In this document: positions 25,029 to 33,723 of the stretch, one piece after another
Layout: each line of letters begins with the position of its first letter
How positions within the stretch are numbered: the first letter of the stretch is position 1
Assembly (NCBI GenBank): GCA_000155435.1
Contig: DS990262.1
Location: forward strand, 85,306-149,305
DNA length: 64,000 bases
Direction of reading: 5' to 3'
Source: Clostridiales bacterium 1_7_47FAA
GTDB taxonomy: Bacteria; Bacillota; Clostridia; Lachnospirales; Lachnospiraceae
Notes under the pieces: generated by a model
What the model saw: only the letters and a program-made list of their open reading frames with translations
The model's database searches: none
Told to the model about the DNA's origin: nothing
Position numbers and translations under genes: made by a program

Positions 25029-26389
25029 ACAGAGAATTATTAATTGCAAATGCACTGGTGGTTTCATCAAAAAGCTGCACTCCGGCAGACATCCTGGTTT
25101 CAGATGGGAAAATAGCGGCCCTGCTGGCGCCTGGCAGCGGCTGTGAGGCGGAAAAGGTAATTGATGTAAAAGGACACCATGTGATGCCTGGCTGTGTGGA
25201 CGGACATACGCACATGATGGATCCCGGCTATACGGACCGTGAAGAATTTGAGACAGGCACCATGGCTGCCGCGGTAGGGGGCATCACGACCATCGTGGAC
25301 CATCACCGGACGCTTCCAGCCGTGTATTCCGTGGGTCCCCTGCTTGAGAAGATTGATTATCTGAACGAAAGGGCATGTGTGGATTTTGGCCTGAAGGGCG
25401 GCATTTCCCCGGATAATGTGGAAGAGCTGCAGGCCATGTGGGATGCGGGAATCACAGGATTTAAGACATTTACCTGCAACCTCCATGGGGTAAAGGCCAT
25501 GCACACGGCGTTCCTCATGCGCAGCTTTACCGAGGTTGCACGCATGGGCGGCACGGTATTGATCCACTGTGAGGATGACGGCATTTGCCAGTATAATGAG
25601 GAGGTCTTAAAGGCGGCAGGCCGGACAGACTATCATTCCCAATGGGAATGGCGTTCCAAGCTGGCGGAATATGTTGCGGTCCAGACCGTTATTTCCATTG
25701 CAAAGGAGACACGCTGCAGGGTCATCATCGCCCATGTAAGCCAGCCGGACCTTCTGACCCAGCTTCGGGAGGCCCGTGAGCAGGGATATGAGATTTATGC
25801 GGAAAGCTGCCCCCATTATTTCAACCTCACGGTTGAGGACCTGGAGAAAAAGGGGCCGTGGGCAAAGTTTACCCCGCCTATGAATACGGCAGAGAATCAG
25901 GCGCTTCTATGGAAGAAGTTTGACCAGGGCTTTGTGACCACCATTGGTTCTGACCACTGTCCTTATCCCAAGGAACAGAAGGTGCCGGGAGAAACGGATA
26001 TATGGGATGCGCCCAATGGGATTCCCGGGATTGAGACATCCCTGCGCCTGATGCTTAACGGTGTCAGTGAGGGCAGGACGAGCATTAACCGGGTCGTGGA
26101 ATGCATGTGTGAGAACCCTGCAAAAGTCTATGGGCTCTTTCCGCAGAAAGGACAGATTGCAGTGGGGGCTGATGCCGATATGGTGGTCCTCGACATGGAC
26201 AGGGCGGAAATGGTCAGCAATGATAAGATTGTCTCAAAGTGCGGATGGTCACCATTTGACGGGAAGGTACTTAAGGGGTTCCCGGAGCTGGTATTTGTGC
26301 GCGGCAGACTGGTTGGGGATAACGGGAACTTTGTAGGACAGAAGGGTTATGGAAGGTTTGTAAGGCGCATTCAATCCTGTATGAAGTAG
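25025..26389 (+). CDS. Dihydropyrimidinase/allantoinase-like cyclic amidohydrolase
   Basis: A 454-residue binuclear metal amidohydrolase of the hydantoinase / dihydropyrimidinase / allantoinase group. It has VDGHTHMMDPG with the HxH ligands at about 60-62, the lysine expected to be carboxylated in ITGFKTFTCN (about 151), LIHCEDD and IIAHVSQPDL histidines, and the catalytic aspartate in IGSDHCPYPKEQ. The C-terminus reads VGADADMVVLDMD. It is coupled to the nitrilase by a 4-base overlap and followed by TRAP transporter genes. I infer breakdown of a ring ureide such as a hydantoin or allantoin-like compound; the exact substrate is not readable. Confidence 0.88.
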   Translation: MNRELLIANALVVSSKSCTPADILVSDGKIAALLAPGSGCEAEKVIDVKGHHVMPGCVDGHTHMMDPGYTDREEFETGTMAAAVGGITTIVDHHRTLPAVYSVGPLLEKIDYLNERACVDFGLKGGISPDNVEELQAMWDAGITGFKTFTCNLHGVKAMHTAFLMRSFTEVARMGGTVLIHCEDDGICQYNEEVLKAAGRTDYHSQWEWRSKLAEYVAVQTVISIAKETRCRVIIAHVSQPDLLTQLREAREQGYEIYAESCPHYFNLTVEDLEKKGPWAKFTPPMNTAENQALLWKKFDQGFVTTIGSDHCPYPKEQKVPGETDIWDAPNGIPGIETSLRLMLNGVSEGRTSINRVVECMCENPAKVYGLFPQKGQIAVGADADMVVLDMDRAEMVSNDKIVSKCGWSPFDGKVLKGFPELVFVRGRLVGDNGNFVGQKGYGRFVRRIQSCMK

Positions 26390-26427
26390 TCACATATAAA
26401 TATTAATATAACATGAGGAGGGTTACA

Positions 26428-27528
26428 ATGAAAAAAAGGGTTTTGGCAGTTTTATCAGTTTCTTTAGCAATGACATTCTTCCTGGGCGCATGCGGCGGCA
26501 GCGCCAAACCGCAGACAGAAGCACCGGCATCCCAGGGAACGGCTGCTGAGGGTGGCGCTGAGACAAAGGCTCCGTCCGGAGATAAGATTGTCATGAAAAT
26601 CAGCCACGTATCCTCACCAGGCAGCGCCCGCGACCTGGGATGCCAGAAGCTGGCAGAGGTGGTGGAAGAGAAGACAGGCGGCAGGGTGGAGGCGCAGATT
26701 TACCCATCCTCCCAGCTGGGAGGACAGAGGGACCAGGTAGAGGGCGCGCAGTTCGGCACAATTGAGTGTGTGGTTGTTCCCACCGCTTATCTGGGCGGTA
26801 CCTGCCCCATGATGACCTTATTGGATACGCCGTATCTTCTGCCGGATGACCCGGAACAGCTCTATGAGCTTTATCAGTCCGATGCAATTAAATCCCTTAG
26901 GGACACCACCACGGAAAAGGGCATCCTGACCATGGCAATCTGGCAGACCGGTTATAAGGTGTGGTCCGCCAACAAGCCATTGCTCGACCCGGCTGAGATG
27001 AAGGGGCTTAAGGTCCGCGTGATGAACTCGCCGATTCTTTTTAAACAGGCGGAAGTGCTGGGCGCTACCGGCATCACAATGGATTTCGGGGAGACTTACG
27101 GTGCCCTTCAGAATAAGGCGCTGGATGGACAGGAGAATCCTATCGATACCATTTATGATATGAAGTTCCATGAAGTGCAGACGGATATTACAAAGACCAA
27201 CCATTCAGGTCTGGACCAGGTTGTGCTGATTAATAAGGCATGGTTTGATGGACTGGATGCGGATATACAGGAAGCAATCACGGAAGGCGTCAGGGAGGGC
27301 GGACGCGTCTGTCTTGAGGAAACCCTTGCACTGGCTGAAAAGGATGAAAAGCTGATTGCGGATACCGGGAAAACAGCAATCCATGAGCTGAACGATGAGC
27401 AGAAAGCAGCATGGCGCACAGCCATGGTTCCGGTACAGGAATATGCCCGCACCAGCCAGGGCGCGGAAGGCGAGAAGATTTATGACGCCATAGTGGCTGC
27501 CAGAAAAGAAATTACCGGGGAACAGTAA
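26428..27528 (+). CDS. dctP: TRAP transporter solute-binding lipoprotein, DctP family
   Basis: A 366-residue extracellular binding lipoprotein of a TRAP system. The signal peptide ends in the lipobox LGAC (MKKRVLAVLSVSLAMTFFLG then ACGG), followed by a Ser/Thr/Ala/Gly-rich linker and the DctP fold (KISHVSSPGSARDLGCQKLA; the conserved substrate-carboxylate Arg is expected in LKVRVMNSP; ENPIDTIYDMKF). I took the ATG at 26428 because GAGGAGGG lies 6-13 bases upstream. A short terminator separates it from dctQ, so the binding protein is probably made in excess. It most likely binds the substrate or product of the upstream hydrolases. Confidence 0.92.
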   Translation: MKKRVLAVLSVSLAMTFFLGACGGSAKPQTEAPASQGTAAEGGAETKAPSGDKIVMKISHVSSPGSARDLGCQKLAEVVEEKTGGRVEAQIYPSSQLGGQRDQVEGAQFGTIECVVVPTAYLGGTCPMMTLLDTPYLLPDDPEQLYELYQSDAIKSLRDTTTEKGILTMAIWQTGYKVWSANKPLLDPAEMKGLKVRVMNSPILFKQAEVLGATGITMDFGETYGALQNKALDGQENPIDTIYDMKFHEVQTDITKTNHSGLDQVVLINKAWFDGLDADIQEAITEGVREGGRVCLEETLALAEKDEKLIADTGKTAIHELNDEQKAAWRTAMVPVQEYARTSQGAEGEKIYDAIVAARKEITGEQ

Positions 27529-27538
27529 ACATGATATG

Positions 27539-27570
27539 ACCGGGCATCTGAAAATGCTGCCCGGTTTTTT
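27539..27570 (+). terminator. Partial terminator between dctP and dctQ
   Basis: ACCGGGC (27539-27545) pairs with GCCCGGT (27559-27565), overlapping a T6 run. It lies inside the TRAP operon, so it likely lets through only part of the transcription. Confidence 0.75.
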
Positions 27571-27590
27571 AAAATAAGGGAGAATTAGGA

Positions 27591-28115
27591 ATGGACACTC
27601 TGGAGAAAAAAAGTGTTCTGGAGCGTATTGACTGTGCCACAGAACAAATAGAAAATGTAGTTATGAGTCTGGGTCTGCTTACTATTTCCGGGATTGTGTT
27701 TGCTAATGTGATTGCGCGTTATTTTTTTCAGACCGCATTCGCATGGTCTGAGGAGCTGGCCCGGTATGTGGTGGTCTGGGTAACCTTCTTTGGAATCAGT
27801 TCCTGCGCCAGGTATCATACACATGTGGGCGTGGACCTGTTGTCTAATTTTTTGAAGGGCAGGGCAAAGCTGGCTTATCAGGCCCTTATCTGCCTGATCA
27901 GTGTGGGCCTGTCTGTTTATATGACGTATATCAGCATTGGGTTTACCATCATGCAGTATAAAGGCGGCAATACCAGTATTGCCATTGCGATTCCAATCTG
28001 GCTGATTTATCTGTCCACGAATATTGGATTTGGCCTGATGTCGTATGTATACCTGCGTAATTTCATGAAATTATGCAGCGGCTTAAGGGCAGGAAAGGAG
28101 GAAACGGAATGTTAG
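27591..28115 (+). CDS. dctQ: TRAP transporter small membrane subunit, DctQ family
   Basis: A 174-residue protein with four membrane helices, the small permease subunit of TRAP transporters. After a cytoplasmic start MDTLEKKSVLERIDCATEQI it has the conserved region FANVIARYFFQTAFAWSEEL ARYVVVWVTFFG, diagnostic of DctQ. It overlaps the start of dctM by 7 bases, so the two are translationally coupled. It joins the large subunit and docks the DctP protein. Confidence 0.92.
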   Translation: MDTLEKKSVLERIDCATEQIENVVMSLGLLTISGIVFANVIARYFFQTAFAWSEELARYVVVWVTFFGISSCARYHTHVGVDLLSNFLKGRAKLAYQALICLISVGLSVYMTYISIGFTIMQYKGGNTSIAIAIPIWLIYLSTNIGFGLMSYVYLRNFMKLCSGLRAGKEETEC

Positions 28116-29380
28116 CGGTCTGCGGTGTGCTTTTTTTGGGGCTTCTGATTCTTGGGGTACCTATATTCATGTCCATGATAATCCCATGTCTGGCGGCCCT
28201 GCATATGAATTTCCCGGGTATGGACATGGGCCTTACCATACAGCGTATGGTGGGCGGGATTGATACATTTTCCCTGCTGTCCATCCCGTTTTTCATGTAT
28301 GCGGCTGATATCATGTCCAAGGGGGATATCGGACATAAGCTGGTCAACTTTGCAAATAAGCTGGTTGGACATCTGCCAGGTGGGCTTGCAATTACCACGG
28401 TTGTCACATGTACGATTTTCGGCGCTATTTCAGGCGCAGGACCGGCAGCTATCGTGGCAATCGGCTTAATCCTTTATCCGGCGCTCTGCAAGGACGGATA
28501 TGACCCTGATTCCGCCATTGGATGCATTACTGCAAGCAGTACGCTGGCAATGCTGGTCCCTCCCGGGATTGCAATGATTCTTTATGGTGTCTCGGCAGGC
28601 GCTTCGGTAGGAAAGCTGTTCATGTCAGGGCTTTCGGTGGGCGTTTTGATTGCCATTGTTTTCAGCGTCTATGTCTGTATCGATGCAATCCGTAACAAAA
28701 TACCACGGCAAAAGCCGGCTACCTTCAAGGAAGTCTTACAGGCAACCGGGAAAGCGTTCTGGGCATTGGGGCTTCCGGTCATCATCCTGGTAGGAATCTA
28801 TGCAGGGGTCATGACGCCTACGGAAGCGGCCGCGGTGGCGGTTGCATATGTACTGGTAGTGGAACTATTCATTTACCGCTCCATCACACTTAAGGATGTA
28901 TTTGAAATCGGCATCACATCCGGGCGGATGGTTGCCATGATATTCATCCTGATTGGAGCAGGTTCCCTCTTATCCTGGATATTGACCGCGGCCCAGGTGC
29001 CTCAGAAGATTGTGGCATTGACCTCAGGGACATCCAGTTACGTTATCCTCCTTATCATCAACCTGCTGTTCCTGGTAGCCGGCATGTTCATGGATCCCAA
29101 TTCCATTGTCATCGTGCTGACGCCCCTGGTGCTTCCCATGGCACAGGTCATTGGGCTTGATACGCTTCACCTGGGCATGATCATTGTATTAAACTGCGCA
29201 ATCGGCATGCTGACGCCGCCGTTCGGACTGAATATTTTCGTGTCGGTGGGAACCTTTAACCGTCCATTTGAACGTGTGGTAAGGCCTCTGTGGCCGTATA
29301 TATTCATGATGCTTTTCATATTGGTACTGGTTAATCTGGTTCCGGCAATCAGCTTATGGCTGCCCAGCCGGATGGCCTGA
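28109..29380 (+). CDS. dctM: TRAP transporter large permease subunit, DctM family
   Basis: A 423-residue, roughly 12-helix ion-transporter-type subunit that drives uptake with Na+. It begins MLAVCGVLFLGLLILGVPIF, has LPGGLAITTVVTCTIFGAIS and GAGPAAIVAIGLILYP (Na+-site region), LVPPGIAMILYGVSAGASVG, and the second repeat TPPFGLNIFVSVG. The ATG at 28109 lies in the dctQ stop overlap with GGAGG upstream. A weak gap and a separate promoter lead to the LysR gene beyond. Confidence 0.93.
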   Translation: MLAVCGVLFLGLLILGVPIFMSMIIPCLAALHMNFPGMDMGLTIQRMVGGIDTFSLLSIPFFMYAADIMSKGDIGHKLVNFANKLVGHLPGGLAITTVVTCTIFGAISGAGPAAIVAIGLILYPALCKDGYDPDSAIGCITASSTLAMLVPPGIAMILYGVSAGASVGKLFMSGLSVGVLIAIVFSVYVCIDAIRNKIPRQKPATFKEVLQATGKAFWALGLPVIILVGIYAGVMTPTEAAAVAVAYVLVVELFIYRSITLKDVFEIGITSGRMVAMIFILIGAGSLLSWILTAAQVPQKIVALTSGTSSYVILLIINLLFLVAGMFMDPNSIVIVLTPLVLPMAQVIGLDTLHLGMIIVLNCAIGMLTPPFGLNIFVSVGTFNRPFERVVRPLWPYIFMMLFILVLVNLVPAISLWLPSRMA

Positions 29381-29412
29381 CTGGCGGGAGGGGGATTTTC
29401 TGAAGCCATTCA

Positions 29413-29441
29413 TTGACAAATGAAAGGTCAGATGTTAGGAT
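29413..29441 (+). promoter_or_regulatory. Promoter of the LysR gene
   Basis: TTGACA (29413-29418), a 17-base spacer and TAGGAT (29436-29441). It would start transcription near 29448, which leaves room for a ribosome site only if the TTG at 29469 is the start codon. Confidence 0.55.
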
Positions 29442-29456
29442 GGATGCAAGATAAGG

Positions 29457-30395
29457 ATGGTGGGCCATTTGGATATCAAACAACTCCGGTATTTTGTTGG
29501 TATTGTAGAGGCGAACGGGTTTTCCGAAGCAGCGAAAAAACTGTATGTTTCCCAGCCTACTCTCAGTAAGGCCATGAAGCACTTAGAAGAAAACCTGGGA
29601 GTGCAGTTGATTTACATGTCAGGAAAAAAAGTGCAGATTACTGACTGCGGCAGACAGCTTTATGCCATGGCGAAGGGCGTGATAGAACAGCATGATTCTA
29701 TTTTCCGTGCCATGCATGACCTGACAAGCCTGCAGAAGGGCGTGATCCGTGTGGGTATCCCGCCTATTATAGGAACCTGCGTATTCCCAAGCCTGATTGC
29801 AGGATTCATAGGACTGTATCCGGGCATTGATTTCCAGATTGACCAGCACGGTGCAAAGCATATCCAGTTACTGGTGGATAAGGGCGAACTGGATGTGGGT
29901 TTTACCATCTGTCCGGTCATCACCGGCGCATTTGACGTGGTGCCGGTTGTGGAGGATAAGAATGTCCTGGTGGTGAGCACACAGCACCAGCTGGCCGGAT
30001 GTGACAGTGTCAGATACGAGCAGCTGCGCAACGAAAAATTTGTGCTGCTGGGTGAGGAGTATATGCTGAACAGTAACATCATCAACGGATGCAGGGAGGC
30101 GGGATTCGAGCCACGCGTCCTGGTAGAGGCATCCCAGTGGGACTTTATCGTCCAGCTGGTTAAGATTAACATGGGCATCTCCATCATCCCGCGGCGTATT
30201 TTAGATATGTACCCGGAGCCAAGTATAGCGCAGGTGGATATCGAACACTCCTCCTCCCTTTGGAGGGTCGTGATGATTACCAAGAAGAACCAGTACCTGT
30301 CCTTTGCGGTGCAGACCTTCGTCACTTATATGAAGGAGCAGGCCACCTCCATATTCCATCCGGAATTTGACTGTGAAATCATCCTGAACCCCTGA
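29457..30395 (+). CDS. LysR-family regulator of the hydantoinase/TRAP cassette
   Basis: A roughly 310-residue LysR regulator: N-terminal HTH (LDIKQLRYFVGIVEANGFSE, AAKKLYVSQPTLSKAMKHLE), then an effector domain of the CynR/CatR-like type (VIRVGIPPIIGTCVFPSLIA). The frame allows an ATG at 29457, but LysR proteins usually begin M-D-I-K-Q, so the TTG at 29469 with GGTGGG upstream is a better start. It follows dctM on the same strand and is the likely activator of the nitrilase-TRAP operon or of itself. A strong terminator follows. Confidence 0.88.
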   Translation: MVGHLDIKQLRYFVGIVEANGFSEAAKKLYVSQPTLSKAMKHLEENLGVQLIYMSGKKVQITDCGRQLYAMAKGVIEQHDSIFRAMHDLTSLQKGVIRVGIPPIIGTCVFPSLIAGFIGLYPGIDFQIDQHGAKHIQLLVDKGELDVGFTICPVITGAFDVVPVVEDKNVLVVSTQHQLAGCDSVRYEQLRNEKFVLLGEEYMLNSNIINGCREAGFEPRVLVEASQWDFIVQLVKINMGISIIPRRILDMYPEPSIAQVDIEHSSSLWRVVMITKKNQYLSFAVQTFVTYMKEQATSIFHPEFDCEIILNP

Positions 30396-30396
30396 T

Positions 30397-30447
30397 AAAC
30401 CGGGAAGGCCGGCAGGTAATTATATTATCTGCCGGCCGGCCTGGTTT
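30397..30447. terminator. Bidirectional terminator between LysR and cotJC
   Basis: GGCCGGCAG pairs with CTGCCGGCC around an AT-rich loop, with outer AAACC / GGTTT giving A and T runs on each side. It separates two convergent units. Confidence 0.8.
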
Positions 30448-30470
30448 TCTTTTATCTGAAACGGTATCTT

Positions 30471-31082
30471 TTATTCTTTTACAAACTGCTTGTCAAACTC
30501 AGCGTTAAAATAATAGAAGTTCTTTTCGTCCAGTTTGGACTTAATCTTTTCCAGCGCCTCCCCGAAACGCTGGAAATGAACCACTTCCCTGGCGCGCAGG
30601 AATTTAAGGGGTTCGCGTACTTCCGGGTTTTCGATGACACGGATCAGGTTATCATAGGTGGTCCTTGCCTTCTGTTCCGCGGCCAGGTCCTCGTGAAGGT
30701 CCGTGATGGCGTCGCCCTTGGACTGGAATTCGCATGCATTGAACGGCACGCCGGCTGCGGCGGTTGGCCACAGGGCCGTGGTATGGTCAATATAGTAGGC
30801 GTCAAAACCAGCGGTTTTTGCCTGTTCAGCGGTCAGGTTCTTGGTCAGCTGATAGATAATGGCGCAGATCATTTCCAGATGGGCAAGCTCCTCTGTACCA
30901 ATATCTGTCAGCAGTCCGCCTACCTCCTTGCATGGCATGGTGTAGCGCTGGGAAAGATAACGCATGGATGCGGCAAGCTCTCCGTCAGGGCCGCCGAACT
31001 GGCTGATGATTAAAGACGCTGTCTTAGGGCAGGTCTGGGTGATTTTTACGGGAAACTGTAACCGTTTTTCATAAGTCCACAT
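30471..31082 (-). CDS. cotJC: Spore coat manganese-catalase-type protein CotJC
   Basis: A 203-residue member of the manganese catalase family, the CotJC group of spore coat proteins. It has ligands of the di-manganese site in helices with IGTEELAHLEMICAII (about residues 64-78) and LHEDLAAEQKARTTYDNLI plus REVVHFQRFGEAL, so it may have catalase activity protecting the spore. It is the last gene of the cotJA-cotJB-cotJC operon, 14 bases after cotJB. This operon is a good sign that the host sporulates. In Bacillus it is made in the mother cell under sigma-E; I could not identify a convincing sigma-E promoter here. Confidence 0.95.
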   Translation of the reverse strand: MWTYEKRLQFPVKITQTCPKTASLIISQFGGPDGELAASMRYLSQRYTMPCKEVGGLLTDIGTEELAHLEMICAIIYQLTKNLTAEQAKTAGFDAYYIDHTTALWPTAAAGVPFNACEFQSKGDAITDLHEDLAAEQKARTTYDNLIRVIENPEVREPLKFLRAREVVHFQRFGEALEKIKSKLDEKNFYYFNAEFDKQFVKE

Positions 31083-31096
31083 GGCATGGCACCTCC

Positions 31097-31393
31097 TTAA
31101 TTGTTTTGGATGTCCCAGGGCAGAGGTCCGTCAGACCAGGTGAAATGTTTCTGTCCGGGGTATTTTGTGTGGGATTCGGATTTGTTATTGGTATCAGGGC
31201 AGACACAGTTTAAGGTCAGGGGTTCATATTCCTTTGCAAATGTGTCCAAAAGCTGCCTTCTCTTTGCCATTGCCTGGCTGAATTCCTCCAGGGCGCTGGC
31301 GTCTGTCGGATGGGTATCCAGATAAAGGTTTAAGTCATTGACAACAAAACTGATTTCATTAATCTGCTGAAGCAGGGTACAGCGGTCAGACAT
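31097..31393 (-). CDS. cotJB: Spore coat protein CotJB
   Basis: A 98-residue CotJB protein: helical N-terminus (LLQQINEISFVVNDLNLYLD THPTDASALEEFSQ) and the conserved C-terminal YPGQKHFTWSDGPLPWDIQN motif, by which the family is recognised. I start it at 31393, where GGAGG lies at good distance; this overlaps the cotJA end by 8 bases. It is required for coat assembly of CotJC in Bacillus. Confidence 0.93.
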   Translation of the reverse strand: MSDRCTLLQQINEISFVVNDLNLYLDTHPTDASALEEFSQAMAKRRQLLDTFAKEYEPLTLNCVCPDTNNKSESHTKYPGQKHFTWSDGPLPWDIQNN

Positions 31394-31604
31394 GTTTTTC
31401 ACCTCCTACTAAGAAGAATGGCAGGTCCAGACATGGGAAGATGGTTCCCTGTTTCAAGGCTTTTGCCGGCTCATACGGTGTTTCCCAGGGCTGCATGGGA
31501 ACGGTGGCGATTGCTAACTGGACACCGGGGCCTGGAGCAGGAAGTTCCTTGCCGCATCCGCATTCGGATGCAGGTACGTTTGATCCACAGCTGCATAAAT
31601 TCAT
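31386..31604 (-). CDS. cotJA: Spore coat associated protein CotJA
   Basis: A 72-residue CotJA protein with a Cys-rich N-terminus (MNLCSCGSNVPASECGCGKE) and the conserved Pro-rich core LAIATVPMQPWETPYEPAKA LKQGTIFPCLDLPFF. The ATG at 31604 follows AAAGGAG by 9 bases. It is the first gene of the cotJ operon. The four N-terminal cysteines (CSC, CGC) are more than in Bacillus CotJA and could bind metal or form coat crosslinks. Confidence 0.92.
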   Translation of the reverse strand: MNLCSCGSNVPASECGCGKELPAPGPGVQLAIATVPMQPWETPYEPAKALKQGTIFPCLDLPFFLVGGEKHV

Positions 31605-31946
31605 GAATAACACTCCTTTCTGTTAAAAAAAATGAGGACATGGTTCAGCCACTTTCTGGCTTCATGATTAGTATGGGCATGAAACGGATTTTTAGAGCCA
31701 TTAAAATATGACAGTATAACCAGAAATAAGCGGTATGGAAATTTGAATACCTTATTAAATTAAGGAAACGAGATAAATATATTATTAAAATTAATTTTTA
31801 ACTTAATATAGTTAACAAAACAAATAGTTTCCCAAAGTATTTTCTTTTGAACCGGAACGTGTTATGATCCAGATATACAGATGGGCGTCAAGGGGAGGCA
31901 TGGGCCGGGCGCCTGTCAATACAAGATTGCGGGAGGAAGGTATCAA
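31605..31946. other. Divergent control region of cotJ and aspA
   Basis: The region is AT-rich, especially 31730-31830. On the minus strand a CATACTAAT box near 31675 is like a sigma-E -10 element, but I find no -35 at proper distance. On the plus strand TATGAT (31863-31868) could be the aspA -10. No open frame is supported. Confidence 0.4.
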
Positions 31947-33401
31947 ATGGTTACCAGGAAGGAATCTGATTCCATCGGCACGATGGAGGTGCCGGTAAAG
32001 GCGTATTACGGGGTGCAGACGCTGCGGGCAAAGAATAATTTCCATATTACGGGAAGACCGCTCCACGGGGAGTTTATCAGGAACCTGGCCAGGATCAAGA
32101 AGGCGGCTGCATTTACCAATATGACAGCCCATGTGCTGGATGAGCGTGTGGGGAATGCCATCGTGGCGGCATGTGATGAAATCATAGGCGGGAAGCTTCA
32201 CGGGCAGTTCATCGTGGACGCCATCCAGGGCGGGGCCGGGACCTCCGCCAATATGAATGCCAACGAGGTGATTGCCAACCGGGCAATTGAGATCCTGGGC
32301 GGGACAAAGGGGGACTATTCCATTGTCCATCCCAATGACCATGTGAACATGGCCCAGTCCACCAATGACGTGATACCCTGCGCCGGCAAGCTGACCATCC
32401 TGGGCCTGCTGCCCGGCCTGCTGGATGAACTGGAACGGCTGCAGAAAGCCCTTCACCAGAAATCCATTGAATTTGATGATGTGGTGAAGATGGGGAGGAC
32501 ACAGCTTCAGGATGCGGTCCCCATCCGCCTGGGGCAGTCCTTTGAGGCATATGCGGCAGTGATCGGAAGGGACATCAGAAGGATCAGGGAACAGATGGAT
32601 GAGCTTAAATACCTGAACATCGGCGCCACCGCAGTGGGCACGGCCATTAATGTGAACCCTGTGTACCTGTTCCATATCATCCGTAACATCAATCTGGTGT
32701 GCCAGACCGAGTGTGTCCAGGCAGACGACCTGTTTGACGCCACCCAGAACCTGGACTGCTTCGTACATACTTCGTCCACCCTGCGCATCTGCGCCGTGAA
32801 CCTTAGTAAGATATGCAACGACCTGCGCCTTCTGTCCAGCGGGCCAAAGGCAGGACTGGGGGAGATTAACCTTCCGCCCAGGCAGAATGGCTCGTCCATC
32901 ATGCCGGGAAAGATTAATCCTGTGATTCCCGAAGTTGTATCCCAGGTGGCATTTAACATCATCGGCAATGATGTTACCGTGACCATGGCGGCCGAGGCAG
33001 GACAGATGGAATTAAATGCATTTGAGCCTGTGATATTCTATAAGATATTTGAGTCCATCGACACCCTCAAGGGGGCGGTGGAGACACTGATTGACAACTG
33101 TATCCTGGGGATTACCGCCAACAGGGAGCACTGCCGCAGGCTGGTGGAGTCCAGCGCCGCCCTTGCAACCGCCCTGTGCCCGGCCCTGGGATACAGAAAG
33201 TCGGCGGATATCGCCAAGCGCTCCATGGAAACGGGAGTCCCTGTAAGGCGGATTGTGCTGGACGAGAAGCTGATGACCGAAGCCCAGCTGGACCAGTGCC
33301 TTAATCTTAAGGATATGACACAGCCGGGACATCTGGTGGAGTATCATAAGATGGGGGGAAATGCCGGCGGCGGGAAGGACCGTGCGGAGGAGTTGGATTA
33401 G
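31947..33401 (+). CDS. aspA: Aspartate ammonia-lyase
   Basis: A 484-residue enzyme of the aspartase/fumarase superfamily converting L-aspartate to fumarate and ammonia. It has the substrate-site motif QGGAGTSANMNANEVIANRA (near 93-112), MAQSTNDVIP, and the flexible signature loop GSSIMPGKINPVIPEVVSQV with the catalytic Ser. The early motif TMEVPVKAYYGVQTLRAKNN is aspartase-like rather than fumarase-like. I start it at the ATG at 31947, after GGGAGGAAGG. It is monocistronic with its own terminator. Fumarate from it can serve as an electron acceptor. Confidence 0.92.
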   Translation: MVTRKESDSIGTMEVPVKAYYGVQTLRAKNNFHITGRPLHGEFIRNLARIKKAAAFTNMTAHVLDERVGNAIVAACDEIIGGKLHGQFIVDAIQGGAGTSANMNANEVIANRAIEILGGTKGDYSIVHPNDHVNMAQSTNDVIPCAGKLTILGLLPGLLDELERLQKALHQKSIEFDDVVKMGRTQLQDAVPIRLGQSFEAYAAVIGRDIRRIREQMDELKYLNIGATAVGTAINVNPVYLFHIIRNINLVCQTECVQADDLFDATQNLDCFVHTSSTLRICAVNLSKICNDLRLLSSGPKAGLGEINLPPRQNGSSIMPGKINPVIPEVVSQVAFNIIGNDVTVTMAAEAGQMELNAFEPVIFYKIFESIDTLKGAVETLIDNCILGITANREHCRRLVESSAALATALCPALGYRKSADIAKRSMETGVPVRRIVLDEKLMTEAQLDQCLNLKDMTQPGHLVEYHKMGGNAGGGKDRAEELD

Positions 33402-33455
33402 ATGGGCAAAAGAGCTAAAGATTGCTGGAACTGATAAAGAAAAGGCCCATACAGC

Positions 33456-33493
33456 ACAAAAATGCCAGACACTGGGGATGTCTGGCATTTTTG
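33456..33493 (+). terminator. Terminator after aspA
   Basis: A near-perfect stem ACAAAAATGCCAGACA / TGTCTGGCATTTTTGT with a 6-base loop and runs of A and T on either side. Confidence 0.88.
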
Positions 33494-33647
33494 TAATTGT
33501 ATTGTATATAAAGGGGGATAAAATGTGTGAAAGGGGGAGGGCCCTTTCGGTTTTCGCAACAATTCATTTGCTGTATGTCCTCTTGCTTACAGGACATATT
33601 ATAGGATATTTATATTGCAAAAACCATTGTCATACGCCAAAAAAATA

Positions 33648-33675
33648 TTGCAATCCGCACATTATCTGGTACAAT
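33648..33675 (+). promoter_or_regulatory. Promoter of the AraC gene
   Basis: TTGCAA (33648-33653), a 16-base spacer and TACAAT (33670-33675), about 49 bases before the TTG start codon. Confidence 0.55.
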
Positions 33676-33723
33676 GGACCTAACAGTGAAGGAGCCATGT
33701 GAAAACGGCGGAAAGGACGCGCA

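Noticed and set aside
31620-31720. Sigma-E promoter for cotJ
   Set aside because: A CATACTAAT box is present on the minus strand, but no -35 element at 13-15 bases could be found, so I do not call it.
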